Positions 36,108 to 48,400 of a stretch of 64,000 bases of DNA are shown one piece after another; positions within the stretch are counted from its first letter, which is position 1, and each line of letters starts with the position of its first letter. Origin of the DNA: Labia minor (Eukaryota; Arthropoda; Insecta; Dermaptera; Spongiphoridae); contig OY720344.1 in assembly GCA_963082975.1 (NCBI GenBank), positions 310,001-374,000 on the forward strand, given 5' to 3'. Position numbers and translations under genes: made by a program. The notes below the pieces were generated by a model that saw only the letters and a program-made list of their open reading frames with translations, did not search any database and was not told the DNA's origin.

Positions 36108-37394
36108 TTAGGTTGGGGAAAAAGAAATCCATTATTTTTTCGGTAGATGGCTGTAGTGATCGATATCTCGTAAATTATCGATCAAACAATTTCAAATTTA
36201 TGCTCGTTGTCAAGGTAACAGTTCGCACTAAAAGAATTCGTTTGCAGTTTTTTGTTTTGTCCATTCAGTTCTGAGTTACACGCCGTTAAAGATGGAAGTC
36301 AACAAAGAGAAAATTCGGTACATTTTACAGTTTTTCTTTGATAAGGGCGAAAATGCAAGTCAGGCGGCTGAAAATGTGAATAGTGTTTATGGTCCCGATA
36401 CTGTAACAGCTAATTACGCGCAATTTTGGTTTCGTCGATTCCGTTCGGGTATTTTTGACGTTAAGGATGCCCCTCGCACAGGCAGGCCCGTCGTCGAAAA
36501 TGTCGACAAAGTCACTGAAATCATCGAAGTGGACCGGCATGTTAGTAGTCGTAGCATCGCCCAGGAGTTAAAGATCGACCACAAAACAGTTTTAAACCAT
36601 TTGCACAAAGCTGGGTTTAAAAAAAAGCTTGATATTTGGGTGCCACACCAATTAACACCAAAAAACATGATGGATCGAATTTCCATCTGCGAAGCCTTGG
36701 CCAAACGTAATGAAATCAACCCATTTCTTAAACGGATGGTGACTGGGGATGAGAAATGGGTCACATACGACAACATTATGCGAAAGCGATCGTGGTCAAA
36801 GCGCGGTGAAGCAGCTCAGACGGTGGCCAAACCGGGACTAACGGCCAGGAAGGTTCTGCTTTGCGTTTGGTGGGATTGGAAAGGAATCATTTATTACGAG
36901 TTGCTTCCATATGGCCAAACATTAAATTCAGACATCTATTGTCAACAACTGGACCGTCTGAAGCGAGCAATTGACCAGAAACGGCCAGAATTGGCCAACA
37001 GAAGAGGTGTCGTGTTCCATCAGGACAACGCCAGGCCACACACTTCTATAGTGACTCGTCAGAAACTCCGGGAGCTTGGTTGGGAAGTTTTGATGCATCC
37101 ACCATACAGTCCGGACCTCGCACCAAGCGATTACCATCTTTTTCTTGCATTGCAAAACTTTTTTAGTGATAAGAAATTGGCATCAAGCGAAGAGTGTGAA
37201 AATCAATTGCTGGAGTTTTTCGCTAATAAGGACCAAGACTTTTATGAGAGAGGCATAATGAAGCTACCATTAAAATGGCAACAAATTATAGAACAAAATG
37301 GTGCATATTTGACCTAAATCGGACAATGCAAAACATGTTAAATAAAGTCTTGAAGTTCACGTAAAAATAATGGATTTCTTTTTCCCCAACCTAT
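36108..37394 (+). mobile_element. Complete mariner transposon, 1287 bp, apparently intact
   Basis: Inverted ends of about 32 bp (TAGGTTGGGGAAAAAGAAAT and onward) match at all but the outermost base. The target TA is duplicated at 36106-36107 and 37395-37396. One uninterrupted transposase gene fills the interior. The size, ends and TA duplication are those of a canonical mariner. The near-perfect ends and open frame suggest recent insertion. Confidence 0.96.
36292..37317 (+). CDS. Mariner transposase, 341 aa
   Basis: Cut-and-paste DD34D transposase. The N-terminal paired-type helix-turn-helix region covers about residues 1-110 (RYILQFFFDKGENASQAAE; APRTGRPVV linker near 60-68; DHKTVLNHLHKAGFKKKLD). 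The family WVPHQLT motif is at 106-112. The catalytic triad is D153 (VTGDEKW), D245 (HQDNARPH) and D280 (YSPDLAPSDYH), with exactly 34 residues between the last two. The C-terminal block FYERGIMKLPLKWQQIIEQNG is standard. The 341-residue length is normal for the family (about 345), and no stop or frameshift is present. The sequence most resembles the cecropia/mellifera group. Its codon use is less AT-biased than the surroundings, as expected of a recent arrival. Short minus-strand frames here are shadows. Confidence 0.97.
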   Translation: MEVNKEKIRYILQFFFDKGENASQAAENVNSVYGPDTVTANYAQFWFRRFRSGIFDVKDAPRTGRPVVENVDKVTEIIEVDRHVSSRSIAQELKIDHKTVLNHLHKAGFKKKLDIWVPHQLTPKNMMDRISICEALAKRNEINPFLKRMVTGDEKWVTYDNIMRKRSWSKRGEAAQTVAKPGLTARKVLLCVWWDWKGIIYYELLPYGQTLNSDIYCQQLDRLKRAIDQKRPELANRRGVVFHQDNARPHTSIVTRQKLRELGWEVLMHPPYSPDLAPSDYHLFLALQNFFSDKKLASSEECENQLLEFFANKDQDFYERGIMKLPLKWQQIIEQNGAYLT

Positions 37395-37549
37395 TATTAC
37401 AATTGAGATTATATTTCTATGAATAAGTTTGAAATTAACATGTATATTATAAAAAGGCAAATTATATGCAATATCATGTTGTTTTGAAAAAAAGTAATTT
37501 TTGAAATAATTTAAAATTAAAATATAATAATCACAATTATTTTATATAA
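37395..37549. other. AT-rich spacer
   Basis: Nothing recognised between the mariner and the next element. Confidence 0.3.
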
Positions 37550-38160
37550 TCTTATCTTATGGTAGCAAAAATTGTTTGTTTGTTTGTTTAGCCATGGGTT
37601 CTCGAAAACCGCTCTAACGATTTTTTTCAAATTCACACTAGATATAGTATTTATAAAGAAACATTGAGTTTTATTGATCACATCTCAGGAAAAATACATC
37701 TTCATTAGTTTTTTCTTAATTTAAATATATATATGGATGACGTCACAAATGACATTCATATTGAAATTTGACTCCCGCCTTTTTTTAAAGGATATTGTAT
37801 TAATATTTTTTTTATATTTAAAATATTTTAAAATTTTTTATTTAATTTCGAAATAAAATTAAAAATATATATTTTAATAATATTTTATAATTATAAATTA
37901 CGATATATATTTATCATTCTTCCAATAAAAAAAAATATTCATGCACTTAGAAACATACCTATTAACCCCAAGTTTCATTCAATTTAATCAGATTGATGCA
38001 ATGATGCAACATTTAATAATTGTAATAAATAATTAAAGAATTGTATATCAATATTTTTTAAAGGGTCGAGCAAGAGCACGGTGTCCCAGCCAAACCCAAT
38101 AATAATGAATCATTTTTTTTAACTTAAGTACCGAGCCGAGGCTCGGGGTCCCGCTACTTA
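37550..38160 (+). mobile_element. 0.61-kb deletion derivative of the D+E element
   Basis: Starts TCTTATCTTATGG after host A and carries the AACCGCTCTAACGATTTTTT block. It then jumps to the 3' part (TTTAATCAGATTGATGCAAT) and ends with ACCGAGCCGAGGCTCGG, GGTCCCGCTA and CTTA (38157-38160). Relative to 21796-23525 the tRNA-like segment and large palindrome are missing. Confidence 0.75.
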
Positions 38161-38297
38161 CTGAGTTAAGAGTCCATTCGAGTGGGCTGTTGTTTGCCAC
38201 GAATTGAAATTTTTCTATTTTCTATTTGTATATTTGTTGAAATTGAATTAAAAGAATGAAATATATATATATATATAAACGAAATCTAGTATACAAT

Positions 38298-38742
38298 CAG
38301 AGGCGGATTAAACGCCGGGCGGACCGGGCGGCCGCCCGGGGCCCACCGAAACCTAAATAAAAATATTTCCTTAAAAAAATTAAAAAAAAAACTGTTGAGT
38401 TTATGGATAATCGGAGTTTAAATAAAACAAGTTATTCTCTTGATACAGATCTATTTAGGCTGTTTTATACTTATACTTATACTTATACTTATCTTTATTG
38501 AACAACAGATCTTTATTCGTTCGTGTTTGAACACCGACTAACTTAAGAAAAAATAATCAATTTTGGGTCTCGGCGACCACAGTAAAAATTATGTATTTTT
38601 TACATAAGTACAATATATGTAAGTATAAAACAGCCTAAATTATAATATAAACAAAATTTGTCTTTCAATTATAATTGTAATTAACAGAGGGCCCATTTCA
38701 ATTTTACCGCTCGGGGCCCCCAATCAACTTAATCCACCACTG
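38298..38742 (+). mobile_element. Non-autonomous hAT-like element with nested miniature element
   Basis: Ends CAGAGGCGGATTAA (38298) and TTAATCCACCACTG (to 38742) are inverted with few mismatches. The flanking 8-mers TATACAAT and TATACATA agree at six positions, consistent with a decayed 8-bp duplication. Inside, 38454-38640 has its own inverted ends (TTAGGCTGTTTTATACTTA) around a (TATACT)n tract, so a second element is nested in it. Confidence 0.75.
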
Positions 38743-40313
38743 TATACATATGGATTTCGAGTATAGTTGACGAAACGCCGCGTTCCTAGAGACCCGAGGG
38801 ACCACTGTATACAATTAACATTTTTTTAAAACACATACAAATCTAATTACCATTTTTAGAATATTTTTTTTTGAAAGACCCACTGAAAGAACAGAATCGC
38901 CATGTGACCGAGCGTAACGAATGAGTGAGTGAGTGAAGAGGGCTTTTATATATATAATTCTGGTTCATTCAAGTTATTTTCAATTTTGGCCCAAATTATA
39001 AAAAGGTTGCCCATCCCTGATTTATACATACATATATTATCACATTCAAAATCCAATTATATCATTATTTATAAATCAATAAATAAATATTGTAATAATA
39101 TAATTTTAATTACATTAAACAAAAATGAAAATAAATAAATTCAACAAATTGTTCCATTCTAAAGTGCTAAATTCAATGTGAAAAATTCTTTAAAAAAATT
39201 CCCTGCGAGTAAGATTAGGAAAATTAAGTTCTAATTTTGAAAATATATTTTATTTTTATGAATTACCGGGGCCTGTAAAATGTATATTCTGTGAAATCCA
39301 GAGTATATTGCATTGATATTATATTACAATTATAATTTATTATTTTTATTTTGTAATTAAAATAAATGATTAGAAATTATTTGATTAAATTTATATTTAA
39401 TCAAATTTCTTAAAGTAGGTGTAATATATTTACTATATAATAATAGACTAATAAAACATGTTTAACAATTAAATTTTGTATTATAGATTTAATTCAAAAG
39501 TCGTCAGTCCTATTTCCCCAGGTAGACAGAAAACTAATCTACTCCACTGTTATTTATTCAGTTTATTACATAGAATAGAATAGAATAGAAGTAAGATAAC
39601 GATCTATTATATATCTAATATTATTACAGGATTTTTATCAAATTCACGTTATTATAGGTTTTTTGATTTTTTTTTTTTTTAAATTCTTCTTCTTTTCGTC
39701 TTCTTTTCTTCTTTTTTGACCATTATATGCCGGGGGCCTTTTCTTCTTCACAATTATATAATTAAAGTAATTAATTATAGGTATCAATAAATGTTTAAAA
39801 TCAAAATAATACAATGATTCAAGGGGACTTTTATAAATAATATACATAATAATTATATGGATATTATTATTAATATTAACATTTACAATAATAAGGTAAA
39901 CCCGAGAGATATGACACACAATTTAGGTTTTTGTTAAATCTTAAACGCTAATATATCTAAAATAACAAATTTTGATCTTCAAATTTGTCTTGACGGTAGT
40001 AAAGAAGGACTAAGAAGCAAATTGAGGAAAAATCAAACGGAAACCAATTAAACAAAAAAAATCAATCTTAGGTTACGATACGTTATTTATTAATTTAAAT
40101 GAATATCAAATAATGTAATGGCAATATTGTTTGTTTTTGGAAAGATATATGTATGTATAAACCAATTATCTAATAATAATAATAATAATCAGTCTCCAGG
40201 TGAAGAATCGACCTGAATTAGTTTCTTTCAACATTCACACTACCTATATACCTGAAATTATAAACCGGGCAAAATTTCTGACAAGACTAAAAATTAGGAA
40301 ATAAAAACAAATA
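38743..40313. other. AT-rich interval with one LINE scrap
   Basis: 39970-40080 matches the LINE reverse transcriptase at 26520-26640 (CTTCAAATTTGTCTTGACGG). (TAGAA)n lies near 39570-39590. No supported gene. Confidence 0.4.
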
Positions 40314-40702
40314 TAAAAAAACTTTTTAAAAACACGCTTTTATTTTATGCACTAAAAAGGAGAAAATAATTTCTCCACACACACACCACAATTTCCTTAC
40401 AATTAATCACATCTAAAAAATGAAAGCGTGGGCGCCAAACATGCAAGGAAAAACGTAAATTCTACTTCAAATAGTCATAGTTATCAAGTATAGTAGGGAA
40501 ACAAAAAACAGAAACCTTTGTGCATATAGGTAGAATGAAATGTCATTCGTATTCTTTTCTTTTCCCTGCATGTTTGGCGCCCACGCTTTCATTTTTTAGA
40601 TGTGATTAATTGTAAGGAAATTGTGGTGTGTGTGTGTGGAGAAATTATTTTCTCCTTTTTAGTGCATTTAAATAAAAGCGTGTTTTTAAAAAGTTTTTTT
40701 TT
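40314..40702. mobile_element. Foldback MITE with ~140-bp arms
   Basis: Arms 40314-40454 and 40561-40702 are close reverse complements over about 140 bp (GCGCCAAACATGCA against TGCATGTTTGGCGC at their inner ends). The loop is about 106 bp and no frame is present. It can form a very long hairpin. Confidence 0.88.
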
Positions 40703-40899
40703 TATTTTTTTTTTTTAATTTATGTTCTTTTAAATTATTTGAACTTGTTTCATATATTTTGTCGTTTATTTATTTTAAATAATAATCTTAATCTTAAATA
40801 TAAGGAATAATTTTTTTAAAGTTCCGCGACTATAAATTTATTTAGAGAAGGGTTATCTTACACATTTAATTTAGAATAATAACTATACTTCCAAAAATT

Positions 40900-41112
40900 T
40901 TTCAAGAAAATAAATTACAAATTAATTTCAATCAGTTGAGTCAATTTTTAGACTATAATGTCACAATTTTCCGGACAGACTAACAGATAGGCATAAAAAA
41001 AATTCTAAAGGCACTTTTGGATTCTCGAAGTAATGAAAAGCGAAAATTTGCAAAAATTTTAAAATTCTTAGCAATATGCAAACAAAAACCTTTTTTTATA
41101 TATATTATTATT
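40900..41112 (-). mobile_element. Helitron 5' module, decayed copy
   Basis: Minus-strand copy with the CAATATGCAAACAAAAACC block and the 'cggacagactaacagat' remnant of the GTCY tract. 41113-41638 is AT-rich and unassigned. Confidence 0.5.
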
Positions 41113-41633
41113 ATATATATATATATATGTTTTATTTAAATGAAGTAAGTTTGTTAATTATAATTTTTAATTAAAGAGAAAAGATTAAACTTAAAATTTA
41201 AAACTCTTTTTATTTTTGAAAATTCTTGTTACCCATTTACGATAATACGATTAGAAGGATGTTTTGTGTGTGTGTTGATATATGGACATATGCTTAGAAG
41301 GCAAGCATATGATGGTTAGTTAATACTCAATTGGTATATACATTATAGTAATAATATTATTATTATCATCTTGAAAAGATTAAACATTCAAACTCAAATA
41401 GTCAATTATCATTTTTTGAAAATTAAATTGTAATTTAATTCATTTAATTAATTTTTTATCGAACTTGAAATAAAAATCAGATTATTTTAATTTCAATATT
41501 TAAAGAAAAAAATTGCTAATTTCAGTCTCATGACGTCACATTAAACAAACAGACAACCACCGCGTTACGTATTAGTATTATTGTTAGTAGATATTTATTA
41601 AATGAATGTAATTTAATTGTGAAAATTATCTAT

Positions 41634-41638
<5 letters not shown>

Positions 41639-41664
<26 letters not shown>

Positions 41665-41910
41665 ATCTATATATATATATATATACGGAACTCGAAAATT
41701 CTTGGCCGCAGCAAGCCAATTTCTCTCTCCAAATGTCCCTATCCAGAGAACCACAACCATCTAACTCTTACCCTCTCCCATCTCTCTGACGTCCCTTCCT
41801 ACATTGTCCACCCACCTACGCGGTTGGTCTTCCTAATCGGTCTCCCGTTCAATATAATAATATTTCTCGTCATTCTTTTCTCTCCCATTCTAGCCAGGTA
41901 CCCTTTGTGA
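41639..41910 (-). pseudogene. LINE 3' end with (GATA)n tail
   Basis: On the minus strand a LINE C-terminal fragment (AAGAATTTTCGAGTTCC block) ends in a GATA/(AT)n tail at 41690-41639. This shows what the LINE's own 3' end looks like when not joined to a Helitron. Confidence 0.65.
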
Positions 41911-44083
41911 AAATTATATTATAAATAATTATTTATAAGGAAATTTCAAAAATATTTAAGTTCTAAATTAATTATAATTGCCACCACACTTGGGTGCCCA
42001 AATGGACAAACAAGATGATGAGTAATTGAAGGGACATTTAATACATAAACCGATTATTATATAATATATTATTTTATTAAAACATATTTCATATTTTTAA
42101 TTTATATATAATATGTAGAAATAAAACTTTACTTAATTTAAGTTTTATAAGATTTTTTAAATTATTTTATATAAGTTTAAATTCATGAATGAAATTGATA
42201 AATGAATATTACAAAAAGAATCCAACGCTTAAAAAAATGGATTATAATAATGTAGTGTAATTACGTGTGGATTATGCGTTTCATTCGTTCGTAAATGCTC
42301 GTAAAACGAAACAAAATTTTCCCATAAGAAATATAGTAATGTAAATTCAATGAATTCATTATGTCTGAGGGAAGATTACTCCCTGCTGTAGTCAACTTCG
42401 ACCTGATTTATCTCGGTAGATTCCTTCTCTTCTCTCTTAGGAATTTGTATGTGTTATAAAACTAAACTCCTCTGTAATCTCTTTTCTGTGGACAGGAGCA
42501 TAGCGTCCGTATTTTTTATTTCACCACCAACATTAACCATTAAGTAAACAACGCTTCGTCCACCCACGCACAGAGTCTTATTCTAAGGCAAGCAGAGCGT
42601 AGACAGCGTTGTGGGTAAACAGAATCCGGCCAAAAACAATCTTGAAACTTGTAACTCGAAATTTGCCTCGTAAACTGAAATAGAAAACAACTCAAGCTGG
42701 TAACCCCGGAAAAATCTTAATCCGGGCCACTTGTAAAACCCGAGATTACACTGTAATAATGATATTAATATTTCTACTAGAAACACACATATAATATAAT
42801 ATAATATAATATATGAATGGTATGAAAATGAAAATTCTATATTTTGGCTTGACCTTCTACACTTTCGTCTTAACGGGATCCTGAGAGGGTGAAACAAAAA
42901 CAGAGAGGGAGAGAGAGAGAGAGAGAGAGGTCAAATTCTTAGCGAGGACATTCCAGAAGAGATAAACATCCATCAGCATGAGCCAATTATAACGGACGTT
43001 GACACGATTACCAATGGAATATCAATGCTGCAATAGAACAACATTCGACTATTAGATGATTTTTAAAAATAAATTAACGAAATTATCATAATAATAATAA
43101 TAATAATACTTGAAGAAAATATACATTTTAAATAGTATCTTACAAATATTGGATTCCATTCAAATAAAATATCTATCATAGATCAATCGAATTGTATTGA
43201 ATTACAATTTACGAGAGATATAATTAATTACTTTATAATCTCACTATAATTTTGAGAAAATGATATTATATGATTTTCTCTTCTCTAATATTTAAATGTA
43301 ATAAATATTTCAATACATGTTTAACAAATATTCGAATATAATAACTAATTACTAAGTTATCTAACTAATCAATAGAAAAAAAAAAAATGGAGTAGACTGA
43401 AGAGGATGTGGATGATGAGAGACCATCGTTCTCTCGGCTCTTGACCTCCAGCTGGCCAAGAGAGAGAGAGAGAGAGAGAGATTCTATATAGTATTAGGAT
43501 ACCACCTAGTGACACACTGGCGACTACACTATTCTAGGAAATGCAGCATCTCTGAGGCGGGAATGTTCGACACACTTAACACTACACACATTTTTTTGTA
43601 ACTTTTTTCTTGTTTTTTTTCTCTTTAGTTTGTATAAAAATAATCTGTTTATTAATAATAAAAAAAAAAAAAACTAAATATATGAACATAATAGATAATT
43701 AATTCTTATAAATATGGAAAATTATCTTAATTTAAAAGATTTTTATTTGTACTTTTACATTATTTTTTTAGATAATAGAAATTGATAATAGAAATTTTTC
43801 TATGTTAAACTATCAAGTTATTGAACTCTAATTTACATGAATTGTGAATATAGGTAAATATATTGAAGTAATTTAAACATTCTACTTTAGATACATCGAT
43901 TGAATTCCAATCACTTTAAAAATCCAGAGTGTTTTTTCAATAGGATGGAGACAATTTTATTAAATTTCAATTAAAAAATTAACTTTAACAGTTCATTTCA
44001 GTGATGACACGCAATCATTTTTGGATACATCCCTGGATGGACTGGGCTCTTGTAGGAGTCTTTTACTCGCTTTTACGGAGATA
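41911..44083. other. Mostly single-copy interval upstream of membrane-protein gene
   Basis: 42360-43020 and 43400-43570 are less AT-rich than average and free of the window's repeat families. GA-repeat tracts lie at 42902-42930 and 43457-43482. Such sequence ahead of a gene lacking its 5' UTR exon could hold promoter or UTR elements (inference). The 104-codon minus-strand frame at 42583-42897 has no recognisable domain. Confidence 0.3.
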
Positions 44084-44653
44084 CAGGGGTTGGACAAAAA
44101 TATGGAAACACCTTGTGAAATGCATGTTTGAAAAGAAAGAATGATTTTAATGAAATATGTAGGTGCCGCTGGCGTTTTTGACTACTGACGCCACCTATAC
44201 AACTTCGTAAATGTGCTAAACAGTTCAGTTGTTGTCGGAATACTGTTATGTGAGGTTGTCAGAGTTAATTATGTCAGAGTTAACAGACTTCGAACGTGGA
44301 AAAATTGTTGGAGCACGTATGGTAGGTAGCCGAGGTGTTTAGTGTATTAAGAGGTACTGTATCGAAGATTTATTCCGCATATTTGAAAAGCGGAAAAACA
44401 TCATCTGCTAAATCACAGCGCGGACGAAAGTGTGTCCTGAGTGATCGTGACAGACGATCATTAAGGGCAATTGTGACGAAAAATAACAAGACCACAGCTG
44501 CAAAAGTTACTGCTGAAATGAATGTTATGTTACCGAAACCTGTGAGTACCAAAATAATTAGAAGGGAGCTTCATAAACAGAGAATTGCTGGCCGTGCTTA
44601 AGCAAAGATATATGTTTTTTTAAAGGTGTTTCCATATTTTTGTCCAACCCCTG
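44084..44653 (+). mobile_element. Internally deleted Tc1-like element
   Basis: 31-bp inverted ends (CAGGGGTTGGACAAAAATAT / ATATTTTTGTCCAACCCCTG) sit between TA duplications at 44082-44083 and 44654-44655. At 570 bp the element keeps only the transposase DNA-binding region. The catalytic domain is deleted, so it can move only in trans. Confidence 0.92.
44270..44601 (+). pseudogene. Tc1-like transposase N-terminal remnant
   Basis: MSELTDFERGKIVGARMVGS opens the frame at 44270 but reaches a stop near 44338. The frame then shifts and continues as VLRGTVSKIYSAYLKSGKTS, AKSQRGRKCVLSDRDRRSLR and TTAAKVTAEMN.. to a stop at 44601. This is the paired-like helix-turn-helix half of a Tc1 transposase. 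A short deletion in the first helix-turn-helix caused the shift, and no DDE residues remain. Confidence 0.88.
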
Positions 44654-45382
44654 TAAGTTCATCGATTGGACTCGAAGAATATTCTTAGTTGCCCTTCCGC
44701 GATTAACAAGCGAACCGCCTCGACATTCTTATGACTTATGATTCGCCAGCCGCAATTTGTGATTCTTGGCTGCCTTATTAATTTCTTCCATTTGTTTTCA
44801 TTTAATTTATGAAAAAAAAAAAAAATTGATTTTGAATTTTAAACATTTTGAAATCTTTGTTTATAATATTCATTCATTTTATTTCAATTTGTATCTATAA
44901 ATACAAAATAATAATTTATGTATTATTGAAATGAAAGTAAAATCGGGTGCTGAAAAAAATGTGAAAGTGATCAATAATTAATAAATAGTATTTATTTATT
45001 TATTTATATAATAGAATTTATTCATCCAGTAACATCTTATTAAACGTTTGTAGTGTATAATTTAGTGATTATATTATATATTATGTATACATTCTATCAA
45101 TTTTTTTTTAAAGTTACGTTATACATATTCAATTTATTAAAATATAAATGATAGATATTTTTATTGGGAATGAGAGCGTATTTTGTTATTTTTTATTTTT
45201 TTTTTTTTTATTTTTTTGTCAATTTGATTGTTCATTGAAATGGATGGATGATTTTTTTGGGAAAGTATGAAAGAGGGGTAGAATGAATGAAATGGTGGAT
45301 GTTGTTGTTGTTGTTGTTGTTGTTGTAATATATTATTTGTTATGTTGTTTTTTCTAATGTTGTTCTGTTTATTTGTTTTCAG
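44654..45382. other. Intergenic/intronic sequence before coding exon
   Basis: (GTT)n at 45300-45326. A pyrimidine tract and TTTTCAG at 45376-45382 form a strong splice acceptor for the exon below. Confidence 0.4.
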
Positions 45383-45400
45383 GTGCAGCGTTGAGGCGGA

Positions 45401-48400
45401 ATGTGTCTTCCGTGGAGCGCTCGATGGCTGCTGTTGGTGTTCGTCTCCATCGCCTTAGCCAGACCACAAGACAACTTAACAACAAACAACACACCACAAC
45501 AAGGTAACACATCCGATCTATCCTATTATGATATCTTATCACAGAACTATTCTCTTGACAATCAAATTCAATTAAAAAATGGAGCATTCGATTCTACGAT
45601 CCGCGGATCATAGGAGACCAAAATGTAAAGATTTAGAAATTAATAAGATAGTTCATAATTATTACTTAAACATTTTTTTTTTTTTTTTTTTTGTTATATA
45701 TTTAAATAGAAAATTACAATTTTATAAATCGATCAATGAATATAACCTTCTATTTTACGATTCATCAAATTGATATTCTTCATATTATGCTCTAGCTAAA
45801 AAATGGAGAAAGAATTTTGAAAGGATTTTTCATTTTCCGATTTCAATCAACTTTTTGATCACTTTGAGTAGCTGTCAACTAAAATGCTGGGAACAGTAAA
45901 AAGAATGTGGTATTTTTAATGGAACATAAGCAGAATCATCCTCCTCAAAGGGTTACTGCATAAGATATGATGAATATAAGGATTAATAAACACAAAAGTG
46001 GAAAGAAATTTTCATATTACTGTAAATGATTATTAAATGTTTATAGCCACTTTTACGCAAATAACTAATTTTAGACATAATTATGATAAACTGGCTAATT
46101 TATTTTTATTTAATTAAAAAACGATTAGAATCTGAAAGTAATTTTCAAAGCAAAAAGACAAGAAATCGTTTTAGCAATGAATATGAGAAAAATATAAGGC
46201 TATAGAAAATGATGTGCACAAAGGGTGCCCACATTAATTTATGTGTAAATATGTTAATAAGTTAGATTATCACATTTATTGCGAATCAATGCTATAGAAA
46301 CATAAAATTTAAGAAAAACTTTTATTGAAATCGAATTGGTGATTCACATTTGGAGTATGGAGTATAATTAAGAGTGTAACATGTAACACAAATGGATAAT
46401 ACCATTCTCTTTTATAGAATCTCCATAATTCCTCAATAAATTCAACATTTTTGCCATTGAATTTATCTCGTCTCATCAAAGTCATGGTTCATGAATTTAA
46501 TAGATATATAATATTAAGTTTTTTATATTATATTTTTTAAATATAATCATTTTACTCTTTCTATTATATTATATATATGTATATACATATTTATGATGAT
46601 TATATATTAAACAAATTTAAAAAAATATTAAAAAACAAAAGTTCATTTTTACCGACCGACGATAGTAAGGGAGGTATTGTTTTCACACCAAATTTCAAAT
46701 GTGGAGATTTTTACATATCTCCACTCACGAATCGTGCATTTTCTTAACAGAAAAAAGTATTTTTAGCATGATGTCTGTCCGTCCGTCCGTCCGTCCGTAT
46801 AGATGTGTACAACCTGAACGGCTGAACGGATTTTGATGAAATTTGGTATATTTACTTAATGCATCAGTATGATGGATTGATCAACTTTTCGTGCAAATCC
46901 GGAAACCAGAAGTGGTAGTATTAGCGATAGGAAGGAAAGGGTTATTTTCACACCAAATTTCACATAAGGAGATTTTTTACATATCACCACGAATCATTCA
47001 CTTTGTGGTGGTTTTATTCTCGAGAAAAATCATCTTTTTTAGTTTTTTTCTTAATTTAAAATTATATGACGTCATCCAGCCATTCATGACGTCACAGCCT
47101 GGTCTTACATATATATCTATATATATAAAAAAAGGTTTTTGTCTGCACATTGCCCAGAATTTAAAAATTTTTGCATATCTTCGCGTTTCATGACCTCTAG
47201 AATCCAAAAGTGACTTTAGAATTTTTCATGTCTGTCTGTCTGTCGGTCTGTCTGTCTGTCTGTCTGTCCGGAAAATTACTATTTTATAGACTCAGAGTTG
47301 GCTGAACCGATTTCTATGAAATTACATTACAATATTCTTATATACCTCTAGAGTAACATAGGCTATAAATTTTATTAATATCTTATCAATAACCGCAGAA
47401 ATTAATTTTTTAAAGTTTATATAATTCTCCGTGTTGTTCATTCAAGAGCCTGGCGTGGCCCACTGGCTCTAGCGGAATCATTTCAAACAATGAATTATCA
47501 TAGCGATTCCCAATCAAAGAATTATTATAATACTAGCTACGGAAATCAATTGTAAAATGTTAGGTTACCCAGACGACTTAAATATAATAGGAGATTAGGA
47601 AATTGCAATTGCAGATAGCGAGGAAAAATTAATGGAGGTTTGAAATTAATAGGGATAAGAAAAAATATTTAGTAACAAAGAGGAAGAGTATTAACATACA
47701 AAATCTTAAGATACAAAATGTAGAATTTGAATATGTAGAAAAATTGAATGTAATCACGAAGGATAATAATATTTGAGAAGAATTTAAATCGGGGTTGCAA
47801 TCGGGAAACGCCTGTTATCTTGCAATAAAGAGGCTTATCTCTTCAAAATTATTATCAAAGGGAATATTTAAAAAAATTATTTTGCCTGTTGCATTATATG
47901 GGTGGGAGGCATGTACTATGACCCTGGGAGATGAGAGTAGATTCAGAGTATTTGAGAATAGGATTCTTCCCTGCATTTATTGGCCAAAGAAAGATGAGGT
48001 CACCGGGGAATGGAGGAGACTGCATAACAAGAAATTGCATGGCCTCTCTGCATCTTCAGAAATAGTTAGGGTTATAATAGGGAAAAAGCTGCGATAGGCA
48101 GGACACGTGGCTAGAATGGGAGAGGAAAAATATATTGGTGGGGAGACCGCTTGGAAAACCAATGGCGCGTAGGAAGGGACGTAAGAGAGATGGGACAATG
48201 GCTCAGGATAGGGACACTTGGAGAAATGTGGTTGTTGCGTCCAAGAACTTTCGAGTATCTTTGAGCCACATAGATAGATAGATATAACATATACAATAAT
48301 AATAATATATAATTAATTTACTGATTAAATTAAAATATATTTTAAAAATGAGAACACAAAAACTAATGAATGTTTTATGTTATATACGGATTGAAACAAA

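Noticed and set aside
36325-37155. Minus-strand frames in the mariner
   Set aside because: Shadows of the transposase gene.
45401-45613. 70-residue protein from the first exon read straight through
   Set aside because: A donor at 45503 and in-phase acceptor at 50672 give a much longer sensible product; the read-through tail is intron.
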